From Calliopsis andreniformis (taxonomy: Eukaryota; Arthropoda; Insecta; Hymenoptera; Andrenidae), in the NCBI RefSeq assembly GCF_051401765.1, contig NC_135067.1:22625501-22689500 (forward strand): DNA of 64,000 nt, given 5' to 3'. The position numbers and the translations under genes were made by a program. The notes below the pieces were generated by a model. That model had not been told where the DNA came from. It was given only the letters and a program-made list of their open reading frames with translations, and ran no database searches. The stretch's first letter is position 1. Every line of letters starts with the position of its first letter. Shown piece after piece: positions 10,201-22,200 of the stretch.

Positions 10201-13200
10201 TCGTACCCACTGATAAAACCGTGTGCACGCCTGTTATCTGCGCTCAGGTCGGGCGTGTCGCGATGCTCTTTCGCTCGAATTCGCTCGAATTCGCTCGAAT
10301 TCGCTCGAATTCGCGGAAAAACCCACGACCAGCGTAATATTTCAAAATACCTTTCGAATCGCGTCAGGCTGTATTAACGGCTGTTCGAAGGCTTCCGCGT
10401 TTCACCTGGTTCGTGCAGGAATCGTCTTTCGAGTTTTCGCGTCCGAGCCTTTGGTTATGGAAAACTGATACCCAATTAAGCTATCTCTGGTTACAGCGCT
10501 ACTGTAACACAAAAAGGGCTGTAACTAGTGATGGGCATTCAATATTCTATCTTGCAACTTGCTGACCATTCAGTCGCAATACTCGCGATAGTGTTTCAAA
10601 TTACTTCGATAATTATTAAACACCAGATATTCTAGACAATTTTGAACGTTAACTGGCCTTAAAAAATAGTGAATATGTAACGCAATCCAGATTATTCTAT
10701 CGTACCTCATACTAGATACATATATGACCAATGTTTTAGAAATGTTCGAGACTGGATGGATAAAGAATCTAAGGTCAGTGTTTGCAGCAGGGATTTGAGG
10801 GACGAAAAGCCGATTCACGGTTCAATCGTGTTCGCGTGGCACTTTTCCCTCGCGGTTTTATTCGCGTCTAATAAACCGCGTCCCGCTAACTTCTGATCAA
10901 CATTCCTGACCGGCTGCTGTTCGACAGAGTTAATCGGCCGATACACGTGCGAGCGGCACGGTGTCCCACGATATTACGATGCACCACGTGCCATCGGAAA
11001 TTCCATTGACTGGTGGCGAGAAAAGCGTTAACGCATTATGTAAGTCGTAGACGAGTTTCCTGTTTCTTTCAACTGCGTTCCGGCCATTTAACAGGAACAG
11101 ACTTTACCTTACCGCACGGACTACTCGCTCGCACACGCTCGACGGTTTCCGCGTTTGGTCAGCTGGCCAATGAAATTTCGAACGCACAAGTTTTAGGCGA
11201 TCAGGTTCTCACGCAGTGACCAGCCTCTCCGAAGAGTCTCTCGGTTGGCTCGCGACGAAGGATGATCGTCAAGGCCTCGAGGAGTTCCGCTGCAAAATTT
11301 CTGTTTCGCTTGCTGCACCTCGGGAGACGTTTTAATTCAGCGCCCCGCGTTTCGCATTCCAGCGTTCTTCACGCGCGACGGACACTTGTCGAGCGACGTT
11401 TACGTGCAACGAACGCACACTCCGACGCTCGGTATCCCCGATATCGGTACAAATATGGTGCGATCTCGGGGACACTGCCGCGCTCCAGCCACCAGCTCGC
11501 GTCTCTCCGTGCCGGCGCGGCGCGGCGCGGCGTCTTAGAAGTAATTAAAACAACTTTCAAAATATTTCCTCTTCATCACTTGTCTTCGTTATTCAACGTA
11601 CTTGTCTCGAGTCGTCAGCTTATAGCGAGAAGGCACTTATCTTCTTCGCTACAATTATCTACATCCACCAACGTTTCGCAAAAAATCGTAGTAGCGAAGT
11701 TTTATTACCACTGTGAAGAACTTTGATGCTTTACAAGAGACGCACGATCATAAAACATGAAGAAACTGGAAAGTGCATCATTTCATTATCGTCTGGAACA
11801 CGAACACGTGTAACGCACGATTTATTTGCCGCATTCGTTCGAAAGCTGAACAGTGGATACTCAGCAAAAGTTCAGGAATTTACTTCGAAGTTATAAACGA
11901 CATAGAAGTTGGCCAAGGTAAGTACTGACCTCGACTTCACTGAAGAGTTGGGCTTCCAGCAGGAAGCTCGCAGCGTCTGGCTTCTTTGCAACTGATCTCA
12001 TATCGCTATGCGCTTCGGTTACGAAGTCACTTTCTATACTTCAAAGAAGCACAATGCGTTTGCGTCAACGCTTCCCATAAATTTCAAACACTTGGTTACT
12101 AAAATAGCTGATACTGTAGTAAGTCTTCAAATTGACAAGTAGAACAGGTCGTGAATATTCGGACATGAATTTACGTCAAAGACTATAAATATTAAAAATA
12201 ATGATCTACTGTTTCACGAAGCAACGTATACGTACAGTCTGTGCTACTTTATCAACTTTTTCACAAGCTGTTGGGCAAATCGAATGATCTTGAAAAGTTG
12301 ACGGGTGAACTGAACGGCTGAAATAAGTATACACTCGAGCACATTTTCGAAGGTGGAATACTGAGGAGCACTGAGGACGTTCCCCGGGCGATAACTCGAA
12401 AACGCGCAGACTGGATCCGGGGGTAGGCACGAGTGGCCTCGGAGGACCGATTCGGAGAAAAAGAGAGACGAGTCGTGGCGAGGGGTGGCAGGGTGGCAGG
12501 GTAGCAAGGTGGCAAGGAGGGGGAGGGGGAGGGAGAGGGGACCCGTTCTTAGCGGTAAGAAGGCTCTCGTAAGACTGGACGACATTGCTCGTCGAGGCCA
12601 GCTTCCGCGGTTAGCACCGCGACATCAAGCGTTATGTGTTCGCACGAGAGAAGGGATAAAGCGGTGGCCGCGACGACGTGTCGCGACCACGTTTTTGGTC
12701 CCGACTTGGAATCGGTGTACCTAGGCCTGCTGCTCGTCAAACCTCTCCGATCCCTCGTAAGGGCCGCATCGAACCGGCTAGGAAAGCGCATTGCCCGAGA
12801 AAAGTAGGTTGGGAGAAGTTTTATGGGCAATTCGGGAGAGGAACCCGCGCTTTGTCGGTGCCCCCTTTTCACCTTGACCAACCTGGCTGCATCGCTCACG
12901 AAATGACGCTACGAAGGCCTTGGTCATACGTTGCAGACCGCGTAGTTATCCCTTCGAATATTGGTTCCGTGATTACCTTCCTTGTAATCTTCTTTCGACG
13001 ACTCGAAAAGAGCAGAATCACTTGTGACGTAGATATTTCTGATTAACCCTTCTGCAAACGGCTCGATACCTTCTAAGAACTCTCTTTTTCTTTCTACTTT
13101 CACTTTGTATGCATGTAGCATACACTGTGTTATAGTTCTTCCTAGAAGAACTGTTTAAAATCATTTTCCAGATGTATGGAATTTAAAAATACCTTTGTCA

Positions 13201-16200
13201 GAAGCACATCATTTTCCCTAGCAAAACCATTCCAATTCCCGAAACTGATAGCTTCAGTTCACTAAGTCCTAGTGATCTTCAGTGATTCGTAGATCTTGAA
13301 ATCAATAAGAGATGAACAGGTAGGTTCCCCAGTTCGGGTGCACTGTACAAGATCTGGTTTTGTCCTAACCTTGTTACCCAGCATAGATTTCAAGCAGCGG
13401 GTCTTGGAAGACTGATCTACGCCAAACGTTGGAATGCGAAGAAAGCAGCGTCACTCGAAGGTTAAGAACTATTAATCGCAGAATGACTCGGGCTATCGAC
13501 GAACACGTTCTCTCGCTGATTAATCCGCCAACGAGTGTGTCAACCGTGCAAAGTGCCTGAGTTAAGCCGCAACAGTTGGTGTACCGAACACTTGAACAGA
13601 AGGCCGGGACGCGAGCGAGCAGGAAGTGCTCTCTGTTCCCTTATTACGACCGCTCGATATCTGCCCGATCTCTCAACCCAGCGAGTTATCAGCCCGATCG
13701 GGAGATAGCTTTGATTGGATTTCGTGGTAAAGTTTATGGGCCCGAATTCGCGATACGAGATACGCCGAGGGTCAAATTTATTGGCTTTATCGGGGGTCCA
13801 ATTGGAGGTGGAAGAAGGTAATCCCGCGCAGATTGAATTTGCAGGAAATATGTATCTAATTCCTGTGTGCAGAAAAATGCTGGACAAATTTTGTTTTACC
13901 CGTTGGAGTTCGAGCGAAGTCGAAAGTAGCTCGGGACGCAAATTCAGAGATCGAACACGTGTCATTCTTCTGTGGTTATTCCAGTTGCAACCGTAAATTA
14001 CGTTATTATGCGTGCTAAAGGCTGAGCACGAGATTGCGTCGATCACGAAATTGCGGCACTGGTGCCTGAAAATCTATCGTCCTTCACGTCAGAGATCCAA
14101 ATCGCGGCGGCGTGTCTCGAAAGTGTAAAACCTTGTACGCGGCTTATTAATTGTTACTTTTATCTCTCGCACTGACGTGCTTTGCTTGCGTCCGTGACGC
14201 GTCATCGTGCTGGAACGATTGATCGGTTTTCGAAGCGGGCAGGTCGGACCTTGCGTCGACTGCTTGGCATTTTCTACCCACTATCTCTATTGTTGTTCTC
14301 GAATTTATTAGCGGTCGGTCGATTTACATGATAAATATCGGCTTTTCGTTCCCAAAGGTAGAATGAGTCACTCCCGCGTAAAAGGTTTCATTCGATAGGG
14401 CTATAAATCATTGCGCGATTTTCGAACGAATCAAAGCACAGCAGCCGCTTATACGATATTTTAATCTGCTCGCGTGCGAAATTAATTATCTTTATGTCCG
14501 TTGGGGATCGGCTCGGTTGCTCAAGACACACCGAACAGAGGCACTTAGAGGCGGAGGACAGTAGCCAGTAGCGTGGAAGCGGCGGGGTTTCGTGTCCTTA
14601 ATTGCACAACAATTTCGACCCATTATCCAGCTTCGGGTCTGTGGTTTGTACATCGAAAAACCGATTGTCTTCTCCGGATACTTAGGCCTAGAAAAGTGGG
14701 ACGCAACTTAATACGCCGAACCGCGTTGAAGGGTTAATATCACGTTGCAGATCTACGAGCGACCTCGCCAACCATGTCTACACGCGTACGCATTGCCTCT
14801 TACTCAGGAAACCGTCTATTTGCGCCAGTTATTTAGCGTGATTTTAATTGACGCCTTTTAATTGAAACGCGTCTGGCGAAATGGCAATTTCACGTGCACC
14901 AGTTCAATATCGGACGTCCTTCGAACGAAGCACAGAAAGCTTTCGTGGAAACTTGTTGCAACTTGTGAAGACAATTTAAGCCACTTATTAAGCTATTAAT
15001 TCTAATTGCCGCGTCTTCATTGAAGAGCACCTTCAAACTTTACGAGCAGAACGTTAGACCAAAGAAGAGAGCGGAGTCATTGGAACGGAAGAAATCGCTT
15101 GGTTGGTATTGATTTTCATCGTTATCACGTGTCCCTCGAGCCACGGAACGCAAGAACCTTGCGTGGAAACTAATTCCAACCTGTGGTCATGTTATTTGTG
15201 GGTAATTCGTCGTGTAAACACCGTTCGTGTACCATGGAATATTCGATGAGGGAGTCGGTTCTCGTTAGTGGCGTTGCGAAATCCGTTTTTGCCAGGCAAT
15301 CTCACACTCTGATTCACGCGTTACATCAGCGTCTCTCTTTCCCTTCCATCGACTTTTCCCTCAGGTTTCGCGCTCGAGCACGCCCGGTTCTGTGCTGTCG
15401 CGGTCGCGAAAAAGAAAGGAATCCTAAAATATGACACGTGGAATCACGTTACTTTCAGTCAGCTTCGCTCGAACGGCTATCCGTCACGTTCAACTTCCGC
15501 CTCTTCATCCATCAGGATTTCCTTACTACCTACGTTTCATTTTATAGCGCATTTACTTAAATGACTGAACTCGTAAGTACAAGCCTCACTCTTTAATGTA
15601 CCTTGAGTTGATTTTCAAGCCTCATTTAGATGAATACGTTGATGTATCCATCTCAGGGTGTATGACCAGCAGTTTGAAAATACGAAAATTTGAAAATTTG
15701 ACCGTCAAAAATTTGAAATTTTGACCGTTACAAATTTGAAATTTTCACCGTTACAAATTTGAAATTCTGACCGTTACAAATTTGAAATTTTGACCGTTAC
15801 AAATTTGAAATTTTGGCCGTTAAAAATTTGAAATTTTAACCGTTAAAGATTTGAACTTTTAACCGTTAAAAATTTGAAATTTTTACGGTGAACAATATAA
15901 AAATTTAAAATCGACAAATTTGATGGTCTTTGATAAAGGTTAGACATGTGGAACAAGTTTAATTGTTCATATCTGTTCGATCGATCGTGGCACGCGTTAT
16001 TAGATAATACTCACATCATGACACGTCAGATTAGTGAGTGTTTATCAACAAAGGGTGGAGTAAATGGCATCAAGGATTCAGATTTTCTAGTTGCGGAATA
16101 GTCGGTCAATATGCAGGCTTTTAATTAAGAGATCGCCGAATGGTATCTGTTGCGAAATCGTAGGGTATTCGGTGACGAATTGAAAAGGTTGATTCCGTGG

Positions 16201-19200
16201 CAATCGTCACGGCCATCGTTACCTCGTTTCTGCACGCCCAGCTTTCGAAGGATCGCGCGGTTCCCACATTATCTCCTTCGCTCGGTTTCCTCGGCTCCGG
16301 GTTAAAGGGCCAACGAGTTAACCTTTCGGGGACGCAGTATTTTTGGACCACGATGTGTCGCTTTAAGGCAAGCGTTTCACGGGCACTGTCCTCAGAAGAT
16401 TGCGCACCAACTTGGAGTGGATACAATACGTGTGTGGTCCAGCGAGGAAAAAACAGACTGAACGTTAGATCGACGTAATGCTTCCTCTATAAATACATTC
16501 TACGAATGTTTCATCTATGTACGCAGTCTTTCGTCATTTTAACACACACACACGTATGTGTCAGTTATACGAATAGTTTCTCTCTTTTAAGTCTGTTTCG
16601 TCGTTTTTGCTAATGGAGTAACTTAGAATACTAAAATCATCCAGCCTCTAACTCCTGCCTGGCTACGTATCCTCTGATCCTAGCCGTCATTACTAAGTCA
16701 TGCCACGAAGCTACGCTGAAATTCTGTTCTGTAAAAGTACATATGTGTTCGCGAAGGGTTTATCTTGACGCAGAAGTGCGTCACTCTCTCGGTTCCGTTG
16801 CTGTTCGCTGTCGGTTTCGTGACACCTATGATTCCGATGTGACGAACATATTCTGCACTTGCACCTATTTTTCCTGATAGCAGAGGGTGAATGTTCCACA
16901 GCTAAGAACGAGATTCCAGAATGCGGAAACATTGGCAACGACGCCGGCGGGTTGTCGTACGTGCTTCGAGCCGCCGATGACGCTCGCCGACGCCGACTTC
17001 GCTCACGCGCTCGTGGGAGCGGCCCGCGAACCTAGTAGGAAGCGAGTCACACCTCGAGAATCTTATCCAATTAATTTTTTACGGGAAGCTCGCGCTAGCC
17101 GCGGGAAAAGAGGTATCGTACCGATGAAAATAATATGGTCCAGCAGCAGCGCGACTCGATATCGGTTCAACGAGGCTTCATGCTTTTTACTCGCGCCGCT
17201 TCCTCCTTTCAATCCGCACATGGAAGAAAGAAAATGCTTCCTTGATTTTCTTGGAAGCTGCGTGATTTAGTCATGCTTGCCTTTAGGCTTTGGATCGAGT
17301 ACTTCAGTTGTGGTCGACCGTAAGTGCGATGGATGATTCTCGCGAGACCTGAGCACGCAAAGAATGAAGCGTAAGATCATTCGAGATTTTGTCCATAGGA
17401 GATGCAATTGAGACGTAACTGTACAGCCGATCAGAGAGAGGTATGTATTCTGATTTCAGAGCTGTAGGAATACAATCTTCTCGATAGTACCTTTATTTGC
17501 TCTGTGAATTCTCACCTGACACAACAAAATTTCAATCAGTGACATCAGCCTCGCAACGTCGAACATCTTATCTTCCACCTCAACAACCTAGATTAAAATC
17601 AATTTTTTCCACTTCACCCACCGTCGACTGTGCAACAGATAACGAAACGAAAGGAAACGAAGAGTGACTAATGTTGATAAAACGTAGGAAAAACGGCTCG
17701 GAAAGGACTGCTAGGTTTCGACGCTGGCTCGCGGAGCGGGTCGTTGTCAAAAGACGGCGAAACGAATAATTGCAGGCGCGAGAACGGTATTTTTCCGGTC
17801 ACGTTCGCGACGTTAATACGGTCAGGGATTGCGACCGGAACCTTTGTTCCCGCGGAACGAGATCTCGGCGAAGAAATATGCGGGGAATGAGAATCGTGAC
17901 TCCAGCCATCTAACAGATAGTTCCTCGCACGAGTTGTTCGTTTTCGTCCCGTGCTCGACACGAGGCGTTCATTACCGGTCCCGAACGGGTTCGTGACACG
18001 TCACGGCGAGTATCTCAATGTGAAGTTCGCAACACGATCGAGGGCGAATTCCTGCGGACTTTCACCGACCGAAGGACGGGCCATCGTCGTAAACCGGCGA
18101 GCATTCGCGGTTTAGCACCATTGTTGCACCGTGGAACGATCCTCGGTCACGAGCTTCGACATGCCCGCCTCGATTCGCAAAAATTCGTCCCGATCGCTTT
18201 CTTTGCGAGGAGACGCGGTTCCGAGAATGGAATGCCACGGGAGAGTGTTTCGAAAGTTTAATCTGAGCAACTGTGATAGATGCCCGGAAGCGTGTTTCTG
18301 CAGTTCGTGGCTCACTTTATCGTTACTGAACTTTGGACTTAATCGTTTACAAGGGTACCTGATATTTCTAATACTTATTCGCAAATAGCGGATTTAGTTC
18401 TCAAACAACGTTTGAGCGCGTACACAGCGCTCAAGGTGAGCGTTCCGCTCGAATCGAGAAAAGATAATCGCTTACCTGCGTTGAGATTTTCAGCCACGGT
18501 CCCGGTGAAGTTCGCGCTTCGACTCGCGTTGTCTACCTCGTCATTCCGCGCTGCAAAAAAGAACAGATGAAAGTGAATGAGAAAAGAGCGAAGGCTGCAA
18601 CGTGGCAGCGAACGGCTGAGTCGGTGGAAAACTGGTGGAAAACTGGTGGAAAACTGGTGGAACGGCCCGTTTCCACCGGGTTTTCCAGAGGCACTCAAAA
18701 GACGGGTCGCGTTGCTATCGCGACTGACGTTTCAATTAAGAAAAATTACCGGGAGGCGGTCGCGAAACGAGGGACACCGCGCGCGCTCGGTGATAATGAA
18801 AGGAGGTAATAGCTGCTACTAGCTCTAGTGGACACAGCTGCACGGTTGACTCCAGTTGACCTGTTGCTTATTAAACGTCAGATACGCGGGCAGACACGCG
18901 TACAATGCGCGTCTACGCTCGCATTGGCGAGATTAAGCTGGCGACGAGGTTTCTGTTTCCTACGTGACCGATGGGAGTCGCCGTTTCCGTATGTAAGCCA
19001 CCATCCCACCCATTCAGCAATCAGCGAAATACGCGGAAGACTGAAGAGTAAGCAGGCTAGGGGGACTCGACTGCCCTCTCCTTTTCTCTCCTTTTCTCTC
19101 CTTTTCTCTCCTTTGTTCCCCGCGACCTTGATCGGTTAATGAATGTTCCCTCTTGCAGATCCATATCTCGAGACGCGGTCACGTCGTTCGTCCCTGCTCT

Positions 19201-22200
19201 GAACGCTAACAAACCTTTCAACTCGATCGGTATTAATTAATTTCAATGATGGTTGCTCTTACCTTCGAACGACTAGGGGGAAAAGTGAATTTGATTGCTA
19301 TAATTTGCAACCATACTGCAAATAGATTCGGAAAATTACGGTCCGGTTGCTCGAACCCAGCGCCGACTATCGACAGATCCTACGGTCTGGCTGAAATTAG
19401 TAGGTTGATGCGTGAGAAGTGGCGATTCCACTTCGATAGCGAACATTCAAAGTGTGTGTACAATCGAAGTTACCCCTTATATAGAAAATAATCGAGAGCA
19501 TAATGCAATGTCGTACAAATACTAATTTTATCGAAATAAATTCGAGAATCCCTCTCTTGGGTTTTAAACAAGCTCTATGAATCTTCAATAAATGTTCAAA
19601 CAATTGCGCACGTTTAAGCAAGTGAAAACAGAAAGTATATTCTAAGAAAAGCCGCTTGAAATCGAAACGACGGTAGTCGTTGAGAACTTCGACTTCCAGA
19701 CACCTACCGACCACAAATCCACAAGTAAAAACACCGTCTACCGTAGCACGAATACAGGAGGCACCCAGGATCTCGTAACTTTCGTCGAAAGGAAATGCTT
19801 AGGAAATACCAAGCGGTAAATGAATTCGAATTTGTGGCTGGAGCAAAAAGCTACTTTAATCGGGAGAGAAGGCAGATATGGTTTCTCAGCGGTGAAAAGG
19901 AGCGGCGAGGGATCGCGAAAAACGGTCCATCGAATTAGCCGAGGCGGCATAACGAGAAATCAGCGGAATTTCCGCCGGTGGGAGGACGATCTCGGCGCAT
20001 TCTTCGCCGCAGAATACGTTCGCGGAGCAAGCAGATTAAGGAGAGCGATATCGGTCGCTTTACGAGTTCTTGCAGTGCATCGTAAAGCCATGGCGCGACG
20101 CGGTGCCGCGGCACGCTTAAACTCGCGACGATCGGCGCAAACGCGTGGCTTAATCGACCGTTAAAATTCCATGTCCGTTTCAATTTTACGGACCGTTTAG
20201 TCGGCAGCCGAGGCAGTGTCCCGTGAATTTGCAAAAGTTTGCTCCGAAACCGCGGCAAAATACGTATCTCGAAGCCCGAGATTTCTGGTTTCGCCTGCGA
20301 CCGCTACGCCGCGCTGATGGAGGCAGAGAGGAAGATTAAGACGAGCGTTTCTCGAAGGGACATTTTTCAAATCCAATCGAACGGGAAGAAGCGCGACGAA
20401 AGGACCGGGCGGGAAGTTGACATTAAGGGCCCCGAGCGGAGAGAAAGAGGAGGAAAGAACCAGTCCTGCAGTGGAGAACAGGAAGAGAGAACAGGCTGGA
20501 CGGGAACGGGAGCGAGCGAGAGGGAGTCGGAAGGAAGGCAGAGGGAGGGAGGACTGGGAGAAGTGGAAAGAGAGAAAAGAGAGCAAGGGGAAATAAGAAG
20601 AGTGGTTCTCCTCTCCGGTCTAAGAGCTTGGGAGCGGGTGGCCTTGAGCAGGTCATCACCTCCGGCTGCGGTGCTGATGCTGCCCGCGCTGGACCATCTT
20701 AACTTCTTCTTCTTCTTCTTCTTCAACCCCTCCCCTCCTCCCTCTGGTCATCTCTACTTTGCCAACCTCCTCGCGACTTCTCCTTCTGTCGCTGGCCGTT
20801 TCTCCCGCTTCGTCTTCCTCTCTTCCTCTCTGCCGCCTTCTTTGTCTCCCTCCTGGTCCTCTCTTTCGCTCGTTGCACGCTCTTTACACTTTTCCACGGA
20901 CCGCCGCGCCGCCGCGCCGCCGCGCCGCCGCGCCGCCGCGTGGTGCAGGACAATCCGTCCGAGCTAACTCCACGGAGGCCGAGCGGATTCACCGAGAGGA
21001 CGACGTTCCTCGCGACGGTACCGAGAACCAGAAGAATTCCCCTGCTCGCTCGCCTCGAGGTGCGCCTCCCCGCGTGCTTCGAGAACTCACGGCATCTAGC
21101 TCTCCGCAGACGAGTGTCGCGATCAAGAAGGAAAGCGCTACTGGACGATCGCGGAACCGCGCTTGGCACCTTTCGGTTCTCCCGATGACTCGGGAGACAT
21201 TCCTCCGCGACTCCTCGTCGACTTTCATCGTAGATATCCTCGGTACCGTTCCAACGTCGTCCCGACGGCTTCCTGTCCCAGGAACGCTTCAGGGTCCGCA
21301 TCTCGTGTCGAGTCTGTGTCAAGGGAGCCGCGTAAATTGGGTTTGACAAAGTGGATCACTGGGGCGGGACGTTCGGTAGCAGCTGTTACGCGTAAAAATT
21401 ACCTGTCTCCCGCGATCGTCTTTGACGAGTTGTCGAAAACACGCGATTTCAAGCGTTTAACGTCAAAGTTCTGCTTGCCGTGTTTGATCTCCGCAGAGGA
21501 CCACACTCTCGTTCCATCGTTGCAACGACACGATAATTCACCGACTAATTGCGAGAGCAAGACACGCGGGATGGTCGACCGTGCCGTGAAGGGAATCACG
21601 CAAATCGAGTTTGACAAAGTGGATCGTCCGTACCGCCCCTCAAACCGCGTAATAGTCGACGCGTGTCGGTGTCAGCGCTCGCAAGTACGACGCTGCCACG
21701 GAATCGTTTCGTTCAAATCGGAAGGCGAACACCACTGACTGAATTCCGTGCTGACTTAAGTGAATGAGAAAGATAAACATAATAATTACGAGAAATTGCG
21801 GGCAGCCGTTGAAAACGGCACTGGGCCGAACCGGCGCGGTGCTAGAGGAGAAACCCGACCGCCTGCACGCATCGACACGCTACTGCTCCATTCAATCAAA
21901 GTATTACATTGCAGGACATGCAGCGTGCAACTATTTCCTTACGTAAAGCTTTCGATGTCGCTTCTTGAGCAGCGAGCATTACGCTATGCTCGCCGATTAT
22001 TGGATGGAAAGCCTGGAGCGTAAATCTAAATGACGGCAAGTTCCACGTGATTTGAGTCTCAGTAAACGGAGGATAGACGAAATTTGACGCGAAAGAGGTG
22101 CGGCACACCGGAAGCGCGTTGGTCTGTCGTGTGGGTAGGCACTCTGGGACAACGATTTAATGCAAACTGCCCTGATAATGGTCGTGTGCACTCGGTCTCA

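Larger units (their letters stand above)
8750..18475 (-). other. bbg long intron (9.7 kb)
   Basis: No coding exon was supported. Notable contents: a promoter-like patch with two CCAAT boxes at 9041-9260, a 10-base array at 10271, a GC pentamer array near 11511, a G-quadruplex motif at 12519-12540, and a 23-base minisatellite at 15679-15890. Otherwise it is unique-looking, moderately GC-rich sequence. Confidence 0.65.

Noticed and set aside
10519..10560. TAGTGATGGGCAT-like sequence resembling a hAT-type terminus
   Set aside because: No matching inverted terminus and no 8-base target duplication found nearby.
11262..11726. 154-codon open frame on the plus strand
   Set aside because: Arginine/serine-rich product from CpG-rich DNA with competing open frames on the other strand; nothing recognisable.
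15679..15890. Regular 23-base repeats considered as a CRISPR array
   Set aside because: There are no unique spacers; units are head-to-tail, and the genome is eukaryotic.
19246..19320. Possible bbg cassette exon on the minus strand with a GTAAGA donor at 19260
   Set aside because: The acceptor/donor pair gives phase 1 in and phase 0 out, which cannot be inserted between the flanking phase-1 exons.
20239..20967. 242-codon open frame on the plus strand
   Set aside because: Its product is driven by GA and TTC repeats (Glu/Arg/Gly then Phe/Pro/Ser) across a compositional switch; no domain and no splice or start context.
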